A stretch of DNA of 12,905 bases, taken from positions 639 through 13,543 of the forward strand of contig DJVQ01000015.1 of the NCBI GenBank assembly GCA_002441265.1, read 5' to 3'. The notes beneath the pieces were generated by a model, which was not told the DNA's origin, did no database searches, and saw only the letters and a list, made by a program, of their open reading frames with translations. The stretch is from Syntrophaceae bacterium UBA6252 (GTDB lineage: Bacteria; Desulfobacterota; Syntrophia; Syntrophales; UBA6807). This document shows, piece after piece, positions 6,468 through 12,905 of the stretch (position 1 is its first letter; each line of letters begins with the position of its first letter). Both the position numbers and the translations under genes were made by a program.

Positions 6468-6905
6468 TTACAGGGCCTTCACGAGTTTCGCCGCCGGCCC
6501 CCGGGACTTCACCCGCTCGGTCACCCCTTTTACCACCTGGGCGAACCGGTCCCCCTCCGACGCGGAGCACCAGGTGAAAGTGATCCGCTCGGGCTCGATT
6601 CCCACGTAGGTCAGGAAATTCTTGAGCATGTTGAATTTCCTCCGGGCGGAGAGGTTGCCCGAGAGATAGTGGCATTCCCCGGGATGGCATCCCGACACGA
6701 GGACTCCGTCGGCCCCCTCCTGGAGGGCTTTCATGATGTAAAACGGATTGATCCTCCCCGTGCAGGGAACCCGGATGAGCCGGATGTTGGGAGGATATTG
6801 GATCCGGCTGATTCCCGCGAGATCGGCGCCGGCGTACGTGCACCAGTTGCAGACGATGCCGACGATTTTCGGTTCCCAGTTCTCTTGTGGTTTGTTCTCT
6901 GCCAT
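6468..6905 (-). CDS. flxD: MvhD/FlxD-like [2Fe-2S] electron-transfer subunit
   Basis: A 145-residue member of the methyl-viologen-reducing hydrogenase delta subunit family, which hands electrons from a dehydrogenase or hydrogenase to HdrA. The conserved cysteines are all there: C19 and C22 in CNWC, C48 in PCTGR, C73 and C78 in GCHPGECHY; the closing WCSASEG segment is typical too. Some relatives carry selenocysteine in the first motif, but here it is plain Cys (no in-frame TGA). There is no hydrogenase gene in the window, so the electron source is more likely FlxA (NAD(P)H) or an enzyme encoded elsewhere. ATG at 6905 with a modest GGGGA before it; 27 bases after hdrA, so clearly the same operon. 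Confidence 0.92.
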   Translation of the reverse strand: MAENKPQENWEPKIVGIVCNWCTYAGADLAGISRIQYPPNIRLIRVPCTGRINPFYIMKALQEGADGVLVSGCHPGECHYLSGNLSARRKFNMLKNFLTYVGIEPERITFTWCSASEGDRFAQVVKGVTERVKSRGPAAKLVKAL

Positions 6906-6932
6906 ACGTTCCCCGTTTCTTGTCGTCTGTCC

Positions 6933-9900
6933 TCAGAGGGCCCTGATCTGCGAAAGGACCTGCTCGTTCGAAAAGCCGTTCAGGTCGACGGCGTTCATCC
7001 TGCAGGAGGCCGTGCACACCCCGCAACCTTTGCAGAGGACGGCATTGACCACCGCCGCTCCCTCTTTCGCATCCACCGCGATGGCCCCGAAGGGGCAGTT
7101 CGCCTCGCAGAGGCCGCAGGCCATGCAGCGCTCCTTGATCACATAGGCCGTTTTTCCCTCGGCCTCGATGAAGTCCTTCGTCAGAATCGTGCAGGCCCTG
7201 GAAACGGCCGCATTGGCCTGGGTGATCGCCTCGTCGCTGAATTTCGGCGAATGGGCCAGTCCGCACATGAAGACGCCGTCGGTTGCGAAATCGACGGGCC
7301 GCAGTTTCACGTGGGCTTCCAGGAAGAAACCGTCCTGGTTCGTCGGAACCTTCAGCATCTTGGAGATGGACTCGTTTTCCGGGTTGGGCACCGTCCCCAC
7401 GCTGAGGGCCAGGAGGTCCGCCTTGAGTTCCACGGGTTCGTTCAGGATGGGATCGAAAACGCGGATGGAAAGCCCCGAACCGTCCCGGACCACCTCGGGG
7501 GGCCGGTCCTCGTCGTACCGGACGAACCGGACGTCGGCCTCGCGGGCCGTCTTGTAGTAGTCCTCCTTGAACCCGTAGGTCCGGATGTCCCGGTAAAGGA
7601 TGGTCACTTCCCTTCCGGGGTCGGCTTCCTTCAGCTTGAGGGCGTTCTTCACGGCCTCGCCGCAACAGTAGCGGCTGCAGTAAGGCCGCTCCTTGTTCCG
7701 GGAGCCGACGCACTGGATCATGACGACGCTCTTCGATCCCCGGACCTTTCCGTCCTTCTCGAAGAGCATCTTTTCCAGTTCCCGCTGGGTCACGACCCGG
7801 TCGCTTTCCCCGTAAAGGTAATCCTTCGTCTCCAGTTCGTAGGCGCCGGTGGCGACCAAGACCACGCCGTGCTCGAAGCTGGTTTCCTTTCCGCTCTGGT
7901 CGATGGTCGTCTTGTAGTTTCCGATGAACCCCTCGATGGTCTTGATGGCGGCTCCGGTGAAGACGTGGATCTTGTCGCTCTTTTTCACCTTCTCGAGGAG
8001 TTCCGCCAGGTGCTTCCGGGTGTCCAGCCCCTCGAGGGTGTAATAGAGTTTCCGGTAGTTTCCGCCGAGTTCGCTCTCTTTTTCCACGAGGTAGGATTCG
8101 AAGCCCTGTTCCGCGAGGGAAAGGGCCGCCGTGATCCCCGCGAGCCCCCCGCCGATGATGAGGGTGGCATGGTTCACGCCGAGCTGGCCGGCCTTGAGGG
8201 GTTTCAGGAACTGGGCTTTGGTAATGGCCATCCGGACAAGGTCCTTCGCCTTTTCCGTGGCCGCCTCGGGTTCGTTCATGTGGACCCAGGAGTTCTGGTC
8301 CCGGATGTTGGCCATTTCGAAGAGATACCGGTTGAGGCCGCCCTTTTCGCAGTTTTCCTGGAAAAGTCCCTCATGGGTCCGGGGAGAACAGGATGCGACG
8401 ACCACGCGGGTCAGGTTCTCGTCCCGGATCACCTCCGTCATCTTGACCGCCGTGTCCTGGGAACAGGTGAACAGGTTCTCGCCCACGTAAACGACGTTGG
8501 GAAGCGACTTGGCGTATTCCACGACCGACGGGACGTCGACGACGCCGCCGATGTTGATCCCGCAGTGGCAGACGAAGACGCCGATCCTTGGACCGACTCC
8601 CCGCAGGTCCTTCTCGAGGGGGAGTTCCTCCTCCTTCACCATGGTTCCACGGCGCGCAGCGAGCAGGCTGGAGGCGCAGGCGGCGGCGCCGCTCGCTTCC
8701 ATGACCGTCTCGGGGATGTCCTTGGGACCGCCGAAGGCGCCGCAGACGTACACCCCCTCCCGGCTCGTCCGGACGGGGTTGTCGAGACGGGTCCTGCAGA
8801 ACCCGTGTTCCTCCAGTTCGATTCCCAGGGCCCCGGCGAGTTTCTCCGCCTCCGGCGGCGGCGTGAGCCCCACCGACAGGACGACCATGTCGAATTCCTC
8901 CTCCTTCAGGCTGCCGTCCTCCTGGACGTAGGTGAGGAGCAGATTTTTCGTCTTCTGAAGTTCCTTGAGGGAAGAGGGCATGGAGCGGATGTACCGGATG
9001 CCGTATTCGCCCTTCGCGCGGTTGACGAACCGGTCGAAGTCCTTCCCGTGGGCCCGGATGTCCATGAAGAAGATCGTCGGCTCGAGCGTTTTCAGGTGCT
9101 CCTTCCCGATGATCGCCTCCTTCGTGGCATACATGCAGCACACGGACGAACACCAGGAGTTGCCGCAGTTCATGTCCCTGGACCCCACGCACTGGATGAA
9201 GGCCACCTTACGGGGTTCCTTCTTGTCGGAGATCCGCTGGACGTGGCCGAAATTGGGCCCCGACGCGGAAAGGATCCGCTCGAACTGGATGCTCGTGACG
9301 ACGTTGTCGTAAATCCCGTAACCGTATTCACCGCGGAGGGCCGCATCGAACACCTTGAACCCCGGGGCCGCGATGATGGAGCCGACCTCTATGGTCTCCT
9401 CCTCTTCCTTCATGTCGTGATTGATGCAGCCGGCGAGGCAGGCTTCCACGCACATGTAGCACTCGGAACAGATCCCGCAGCTCAGGCAGCGGCTCGCCTC
9501 GCGGACGGCTTCCTCCTCCGTCATGGGGAGGACCACTTCCTTGAAGTGGGACCGCCTTTCCCCTGCGTCCAGCATGGGCATGACCGTTCGTGCCTCTTTC
9601 TTCACTTCGGAAACGTCGGCCTTGTCGGCGAGATTTTCCTTCCAGTTCTTCTCCCTGCCCGCCTTGACGTCTTCCCCGTTCAGGTAACGCCCGATGGAAA
9701 CCGCCGCCTCCTTCCCCGCGTAGATGGCCTTCACCACCGTGGCGGGTCCGGTCACGTCGTCGCCGCCGGCGAAGACCCCTTCCACGTTCGTGGCGAAGGT
9801 GACCGGGTCCACGTCGAAGGTGTTCCACTTGTTGACGGAAATGCCGCTCTCCTTGGAAATGAAGGAAAGGTCCCCCGTCTGGCCGATGGCGGGCACGATG

Positions 9901-11369
9901 GCGTCCACTTCGATGACGAATTCCGAACCTTTAACGGGAACCGGCCTTCTCCGGCCGCTCGCGTCCGGCTCTCCGAGTTCCATACGGAGGCACTCGATGC
10001 CGGTCACCTTGCCGTCCTTTCCGAGGATCCGGACGGGGGCGACGAGGAACTCCATCCGGACGCCCTCTTCCTCCGCCTCCTGGATCTCCTCGGGGGATGC
10101 CGGCATTTCCGCCCGGGATCGCCGATAGAGAATGAACACGTCCTTGGACCCGGTCCGGACGGCGGTCCGGACGGCGTCCATGGCCACGTTCCCGCCGCCG
10201 ATGACGGCGACGCGGTTCCCCAGGAAGACCTTCTCTCCCAGGTTCACCCGTTTCAGGTAGTCGATTCCGTGATAGACGCCCTGCAGGTCCTCGCCGGGAA
10301 CGTCGAGCTTGCTGCTCACGTGGGAGCCCACGCCGATGAATACGGCGTCGAAGTTCTTCCGGATTTCGTCGAAGGAGATGTCTTTGCCGACTTTCGTGTT
10401 GAGGACGATCTTGACGCCCAGTTCGCGGATGATGTCGATTTCCGCGTTGAGGACGTCCTTGGGAAGGCGGTACTCGGGAATCCCCACGGCGAGCCAGCCC
10501 CCCGCCACGGGGAGGGCCTCGTAGACGGTCACGTCGTAGCCCTCGATGGCCAGGTAGTAGGCCGCGGTGAGCCCCGCCGGGCCGGCGCCGATGATTCCGA
10601 TTTTCTTGTTCTTCTTTTCCTTGACTTCGGGAACGAACCGCGTGTCGTCACGGAGGTCCAGGTCGGCGACGAACCGTTTCAGGTGCATGATGTCGATGGG
10701 GTCGTCGACCTCCCCGCGCTTGCAGGCCTCCTCGCAGGGGTGGTTGCAGACCCGCCCGCACACGGACGGGAAGGGATTGTCCTTCTTGATGAGTTTCAGG
10801 GCGTCCTTGAACCTGCCCTTGGCGATGAGGGCCACGTACCCCTGGACGCTGATGTGGGTGGGACAGGCCGCCTTGCAGGGCGAGGTCCCCAGCTTGTCGA
10901 TGGCGTAGCCGCTGGGAATGGCCTGGGGGAATTTCCGGTAGATGGCTTTCCGGTCACTCAGCCCCTCGTTGAAATCGGAGGGAACGTCGACGGGGCAGAC
11001 GGCGGCACAGTCCCCGCATCCCGTGCACTTGGCAAGGTCGATGAACCGCGGGGCCTTTTTCAGCTTCACGACGAAGCGGCCCGGCTCTCCCTCGACGGTC
11101 TCCACGGTCCGCCGCGTGAGAATGTCCACGTTGGGATGGCGGCCCACTTCGACCAGCTTGGGGGACAGAATGCAGGCAGAACAGTCATTGGTGGGAAAGG
11201 TCTTGTCGAGCTGCGCCATCACGCCACCGATGCTGATGTCGTTCTCGACGAGGTACACCTTCATTCCCGAATTCGCCAGGTCCAGGGAGGCCTGAATCCC
11301 CGCGATACCGGAACCTACCACCATCACGGCGCCGATTTTTTCCTCTTCCCTGATCACGCTTTTATGCAC
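6933..11369 (-). CDS. hdrA: Giant HdrA: tandem HdrA modules with an inserted GltD/NfnB-like domain
   Basis: HdrA is the FAD-containing electron-bifurcating core of Hdr complexes and is normally about 650-1000 residues. This one has 1478. In order: an HdrA flavin fold start (VGSGIAG at 18-24, CSAC at 63-66); a ferredoxin motif C115, C118, C121, C125; a GltD/NfnB module with C165, C169, C204, C208, C212, C216, GAGPAG at 261-266 and GGGNVAMD at 391-398; a Cys-rich link at 628-648; the rest of the first HdrA fold (GSRDMNC at 729-735, CVCC-type Cys near 740-745); a second full HdrA with CHCG at 934-937, IGGGLAG at 1072-1078 and CVGSRN at 1220-1225; and a C-terminal dicluster ferredoxin (C1415-C1425, C1446-C1456). 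The GTG start at 11369 has a poor ribosome site; a GTG at 11357 lies 9 bases after GAGGTG and may be the real start. Confidence 0.93.
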   Translation of the reverse strand: MHKSVIREEEKIGAVMVVGSGIAGIQASLDLANSGMKVYLVENDISIGGVMAQLDKTFPTNDCSACILSPKLVEVGRHPNVDILTRRTVETVEGEPGRFVVKLKKAPRFIDLAKCTGCGDCAAVCPVDVPSDFNEGLSDRKAIYRKFPQAIPSGYAIDKLGTSPCKAACPTHISVQGYVALIAKGRFKDALKLIKKDNPFPSVCGRVCNHPCEEACKRGEVDDPIDIMHLKRFVADLDLRDDTRFVPEVKEKKNKKIGIIGAGPAGLTAAYYLAIEGYDVTVYEALPVAGGWLAVGIPEYRLPKDVLNAEIDIIRELGVKIVLNTKVGKDISFDEIRKNFDAVFIGVGSHVSSKLDVPGEDLQGVYHGIDYLKRVNLGEKVFLGNRVAVIGGGNVAMDAVRTAVRTGSKDVFILYRRSRAEMPASPEEIQEAEEEGVRMEFLVAPVRILGKDGKVTGIECLRMELGEPDASGRRRPVPVKGSEFVIEVDAIVPAIGQTGDLSFISKESGISVNKWNTFDVDPVTFATNVEGVFAGGDDVTGPATVVKAIYAGKEAAVSIGRYLNGEDVKAGREKNWKENLADKADVSEVKKEARTVMPMLDAGERRSHFKEVVLPMTEEEAVREASRCLSCGICSECYMCVEACLAGCINHDMKEEEETIEVGSIIAAPGFKVFDAALRGEYGYGIYDNVVTSIQFERILSASGPNFGHVQRISDKKEPRKVAFIQCVGSRDMNCGNSWCSSVCCMYATKEAIIGKEHLKTLEPTIFFMDIRAHGKDFDRFVNRAKGEYGIRYIRSMPSSLKELQKTKNLLLTYVQEDGSLKEEEFDMVVLSVGLTPPPEAEKLAGALGIELEEHGFCRTRLDNPVRTSREGVYVCGAFGGPKDIPETVMEASGAAACASSLLAARRGTMVKEEELPLEKDLRGVGPRIGVFVCHCGINIGGVVDVPSVVEYAKSLPNVVYVGENLFTCSQDTAVKMTEVIRDENLTRVVVASCSPRTHEGLFQENCEKGGLNRYLFEMANIRDQNSWVHMNEPEAATEKAKDLVRMAITKAQFLKPLKAGQLGVNHATLIIGGGLAGITAALSLAEQGFESYLVEKESELGGNYRKLYYTLEGLDTRKHLAELLEKVKKSDKIHVFTGAAIKTIEGFIGNYKTTIDQSGKETSFEHGVVLVATGAYELETKDYLYGESDRVVTQRELEKMLFEKDGKVRGSKSVVMIQCVGSRNKERPYCSRYCCGEAVKNALKLKEADPGREVTILYRDIRTYGFKEDYYKTAREADVRFVRYDEDRPPEVVRDGSGLSIRVFDPILNEPVELKADLLALSVGTVPNPENESISKMLKVPTNQDGFFLEAHVKLRPVDFATDGVFMCGLAHSPKFSDEAITQANAAVSRACTILTKDFIEAEGKTAYVIKERCMACGLCEANCPFGAIAVDAKEGAAVVNAVLCKGCGVCTASCRMNAVDLNGFSNEQVLSQIRAL

Positions 11370-11381
11370 CTCTATATAGAG
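11370..11381. promoter_or_regulatory. 12-bp perfect palindrome touching the hdrA start codon
   Basis: CTCTATATAGAG is perfectly self-complementary and abuts the GTG at 11369. It could be a small operator or a translation-blocking stem, or chance in an AT-rich patch. If translation starts at 11357 it lies in the leader. Confidence 0.4.
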
Positions 11382-11432
11382 TTTTGATCCACACTGGATA
11401 AGATAACCATCGTGTCAAGCAGCTGCCAAAGA

Positions 11433-11593
11433 TGACGGCTTCGTAAAAAGCCCATGTCCCGCGCCGCCCCCCACCCCTCGTCCCTGCGGCGCGCGTCCTG
11501 GCATGCCTCGGTCCTCGGGATTCGAGCGCTTTGGCTGCGGAGCTTTCTCCTTTGCCATCTGAAAAAGCGTTGTTCTACCTTTTGTGAGTTTGT
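11433..11593. repeat. Interrupted copy of the dispersed repeat, with about 110 bases of extra sequence
   Basis: The left end TGACGGCTTCGTAAAAAGC (11433-11451) is identical to 4741-4759. The right end resumes at AAAAAGCGTTG (11562-11572), identical to 4753-4763, and ACCTTTT (11577-11583) matches 4769-4775 one base closer. Between these ends lie about 110 bases not found in the short copy. They contain a 7-bp stem (GCGCCGC at 11461-11467 with GCGGCGC at 11486-11492), the palindrome GGCATGCC (11500-11507) and a direct repeat CCTCGG. The short frames that cross it look like repeat translations, not genes. The 11370-11641 spacer has no other recognisable gene. Confidence 0.65.
11458..11484 (-). 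other. Possible G-quadruplex motif upstream of hdrA
   Basis: On the minus strand four G-tracts occur in order: GGG, GGGG, GGGGGG and GGG, with loops of 4, 1 and 6 bases. It lies about 90-115 bases upstream of the hdrA start, inside the repeat insert, so it may simply be carried by the repeat. Confidence 0.4.
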
Positions 11594-11641
11594 TAAACGT
11601 GCTGGGGTTAACAAAAAAAGCCCCCCCTGTCAAGGTCTATT

Positions 11642-12265
11642 TCAGGCCGTTCCGGGGTGGAAAAACGCCCTGTCGCCGCCCCTTTCGACGGCTTTCCGGA
11701 TGACCCCCCACAGGGCATCCTTCCCTTCCCCCGTCCGGGCGGAAAAGGGAAGCACCTCCTCATCCGGGCCGAGTCCCAGGGAGTCCCTGATTTCGGCGAT
11801 GCGGCGCTTTTTTCCACTGTAGGAAAGCTTGTCCACCTTTGAAAGGGCGATGACGTGGAAACGCCCGTAGGCCCGGAGCCATTCCAGGAGGGACCGGTCC
11901 TGCTCGGAGGGTTCCCTGCGCACGTCCAGGATGAGGACCACGAGCCGGAGGGTCTCCCTCTCCCGGAGGAAACGTTCCACCATGGGGCCCCAGGACCGCC
12001 GGACGTCCACGGGCACCCGGGCGTATCCGTACCCCGGCAGATCGACGAAAACAACCTTGTCGTTGATGAGAAAGAAATTGAGCAGCTGGGTTTTCCCCGG
12101 CGTTGCGCTCGTGCGGGCGAGGTTCTTCCGGTTGACCAGGGTGTTGACGAGGGAGGACTTCCCCACGTTGGACCGCCCGGCGAAGGCGATCTCCGGAAAG
12201 TCCGGTTCGGGATACCGGCCGTTTGCTCCTGCACTTGTGAGGTATCGGGCGGTGGTGACTTTCAT
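11642..12265 (-). CDS. engB: EngB (YsxC/YihA) ribosome biogenesis GTPase
   Basis: A 207-residue GTPase of the TrmE-Era-EngA-EngB group, needed for assembly of the large ribosomal subunit. The P-loop GRSNVGKS is at 30-37, the switch region with TPGKT is at 55-59, and the DxxG motif DLPGYG is at 75-80. The G4 motif reads SKVDK at 142-146, where the first residue is Ser instead of the usual Thr. FSAR further on fits G5. The length and full motif set are normal. ATG at 12265 with AGAGGA 9 bases upstream. It is on the same strand as hdrA but separated by 272 bases with a repeat, so it is a functional neighbour by chance and probably not part of the hdr operon. A G7 run then T7 follows about 15-30 bases after the stop, without a clear stem. 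Confidence 0.95.
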   Translation of the reverse strand: MKVTTARYLTSAGANGRYPEPDFPEIAFAGRSNVGKSSLVNTLVNRKNLARTSATPGKTQLLNFFLINDKVVFVDLPGYGYARVPVDVRRSWGPMVERFLRERETLRLVVLILDVRREPSEQDRSLLEWLRAYGRFHVIALSKVDKLSYSGKKRRIAEIRDSLGLGPDEEVLPFSARTGEGKDALWGVIRKAVERGGDRAFFHPGTA

Positions 12266-12286
12266 GGCGTGTCTTCCTCTTGAAGT

Positions 12287-12307
12287 CCCGGCGGCGGTCC
12301 CGCCGGG
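12287..12307. repeat. GC hairpin in the engB leader
   Basis: A perfect 8-bp stem, CCCGGCGG (12287-12294) with CCGCCGGG (12300-12307), around a 5-base loop. It lies 21 bases upstream of the engB start, between the proposed -10 and the ribosome site, so it would fold in the 5' leader. Confidence 0.55.
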
Positions 12308-12320
12308 TCCGCGGAAAGGG

Positions 12321-12326
12321 AGTATA
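12321..12326 (-). promoter_or_regulatory. Possible -10 box for engB
   Basis: TATACT on the minus strand, a 5 of 6 match to TATAAT, about 55 bases before the engB start. No good -35 is seen at 16-18 bases; TTGGAG is 20 bases upstream. Confidence 0.3.
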
Positions 12327-12396
12327 GGAGACTTTCACAGATTTCCCTCCAACGCAAGGAAATTCATGAATCACCCGTAGTTCCTTATCTTTCCTG

Positions 12397-12425
12397 TTGA
12401 CTTGGCAAAGTAAAGTTGATAGGAA
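12397..12425 (+). promoter_or_regulatory. Possible weak promoter for ppsA
   Basis: TTGACT (12397-12402) and TAGGAA (12420-12425) are separated by 17 bases and lie about 36 bases before the ppsA start. The -35 is good and the -10 is poor (3 of 6), so this is only a candidate. Confidence 0.3.
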
Positions 12426-12448
12426 TTTCCCGTTTCACATCTCTCTTC

Positions 12449-12455
12449 AGGAGGA
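12449..12455 (+). promoter_or_regulatory. Ribosome binding site of ppsA
   Basis: AGGAGGA on the plus strand, 5 bases before the ATG at 12461. It confirms the start of the right-edge gene, whose frame is cut by the window end. Confidence 0.8.
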
Positions 12456-12460
12456 CCCCC

Positions 12461-12905
12461 ATGAAAGGCGAGAAATATGTTCTTTGGTTTGACGAACTCG
12501 AACTTGACGATATCCCCGAAGTAGGGGGAAAAAACGCGTCCCTCGGAGAAATGCGGAGGGGGCTGACCGCCAAGGGGGTGAGTATCCCGGACGGATTCGC
12601 CGTGACCGCTCACGCCTACCGGTACCTCCTCGCGTCTTCCGGGATCGAAAAGAAGATCGAGCAGACCCTCTCCGGCCTGGACACCCACGACATGAAGAAC
12701 CTGAGCGAGCGGGGAGAAAAAATCCGGTCGCTCATCTACAACGCCGCCCTGCCTGACGACCTCCGGAGCGCCATCATCGAAGCCTACCGGAAACTCTGCG
12801 ACGAGTACGGGGAAAACACGGACGTGGCGGTGAGAAGCTCCGCGACGGCGGAAGACCTCCCCGACGCAAGTTTCGCCGGTCAGCAGGAGACCTTCCTCAA
12901 CGTGC
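12461..12905 (+). CDS. ppsA: Phosphoenolpyruvate synthase, N-terminal part (partial)
   Basis: The first 148 residues of a PEP synthase (pyruvate, water dikinase), the enzyme that makes PEP from pyruvate and ATP for gluconeogenesis. The visible part is the start of the PEP/pyruvate-binding N-terminal domain: GGKNASLGEM at 22-31, IPDGFAVT at 42-49 and the nearly invariant SSATAEDLPDASFAGQQE stretch near 126-143. No stop codon is reached before the window ends, and full-length members are about 760-870 residues. AGGAGGA lies 5 bases before the ATG. It diverges from engB. Pyruvate phosphate dikinase is a related possibility, but this N-terminus and the SSATAEDLP form fit PEP synthase better. Confidence 0.9.
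   Translation, partial: MKGEKYVLWFDELELDDIPEVGGKNASLGEMRRGLTAKGVSIPDGFAVTAHAYRYLLASSGIEKKIEQTLSGLDTHDMKNLSERGEKIRSLIYNAALPDDLRSAIIEAYRKLCDEYGENTDVAVRSSATAEDLPDASFAGQQETFLNV

Noticed and set aside
6264..11387. A 1707-codon open frame on the plus strand opposite hdrA
   Set aside because: Its codons lie in exact antiparallel register with hdrA and the MvhD-like gene, so it stays open simply because those genes never use TTA, CTA or TCA in that stretch. The translation is low in recognisable motifs, while the minus strand encodes clear HdrA and MvhD domains.
11413..11427. TGGCAG...TTGAC on the minus strand upstream of hdrA, resembling a sigma-54 promoter, and the overlapping TTGACA -35 hexamer
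   Set aside because: The spacing to the second sigma-54 element is one base short and the GC dinucleotide is missing. For sigma-70 there is no acceptable -10 at 16-18 bases.
11372..11633. Small minus-strand open frames of 72-80 codons in the engB-hdrA spacer
   Set aside because: They run through the repeat-derived block, have basic low-complexity sequence, and end over the repeat arm. They look like translated repeat, not genes.
11611..11634. G-run followed by seven T residues just after engB, as a terminator
   Set aside because: No GC-rich stem precedes the T-run. The nearby TTTGTTAA/TTAACAAA stem is AT-rich and lies on the wrong side of the T-run for engB termination.
1..12905. Selenocysteine codons in hdrA or the MvhD-like gene
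   Set aside because: The conserved cysteine positions are all Cys codons, and no in-frame TGA interrupts either frame.
1..12905. CRISPR arrays, tRNA or rRNA genes, integrases or transposases
   Set aside because: No regularly spaced direct repeats, no tRNA-like or rRNA sequences and no recombinase-like frames were seen.

Overview
The window is GC-rich bacterial DNA (judged by eye, not computed). It is dominated by one long minus-strand block, about 1 to 11.37 kb, that encodes a cytoplasmic flavin and iron-sulfur electron-transfer machine. The gene set (heterodisulfide reductase HdrABC, Flx-type NADH dehydrogenase subunits, NfnAB), the housekeeping neighbours engB and ppsA, and the intergenic repeats with a TTTTTACGAAGCCGTC core all suggest a strictly anaerobic bacterium. 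My best guess is a Desulfobacterota/Syntrophales-type syntroph or sulfate reducer. The taxonomy is inference. No 16S, tRNA, CRISPR array or transposase gene is present.

Layout, in transcription order on the minus strand: engB (12265-11642); a 272-bp spacer with a repeat-derived block and a G-rich tract; hdrA (11369-6933), a 1478-residue protein; an MvhD/FlxD-like subunit (6905-6468); a 334-residue double-ferredoxin protein (6337-5333); hdrC (5324-4785); a short inverted repeat; hdrB (TTG start, 4704-3856); a hairpin; a 342-residue AsrA/HydB-like iron-sulfur protein (3765-2737); flxA (2720-1878); a 210-bp spacer packed with five perfect hairpins; nfnA (1667-819); and nfnB (829 to past the left edge). 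On the plus strand, ppsA starts at 12461, diverges from engB and runs off the right edge.

How the genes work together (inference from known families): FlxA would exchange hydride with NAD(P)H and pass electrons through the two double-ferredoxin proteins and the MvhD/FlxD adaptor to the flavins of HdrA. HdrC and HdrB would carry one branch to a disulfide acceptor on two non-cubane clusters, and HdrA ferredoxin domains would reduce ferredoxin. The NfnAB pair next door would couple NADH, ferredoxin and NADPH. The locus therefore looks like a combined hub for flavin-based electron bifurcation or confurcation.

The most striking item is HdrA. It is two HdrA modules in tandem, and the first is split by a complete GltD/NfnB-like flavoprotein module, giving three dinucleotide-binding flavin domains in one chain. 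A free-standing NfnB lies at the far end of the same cluster. Second-tier items are the hairpin-filled spacer before nfnAB, a repeat found in a short and an interrupted form, and an open reading frame continuing past the MvhD stop codon.
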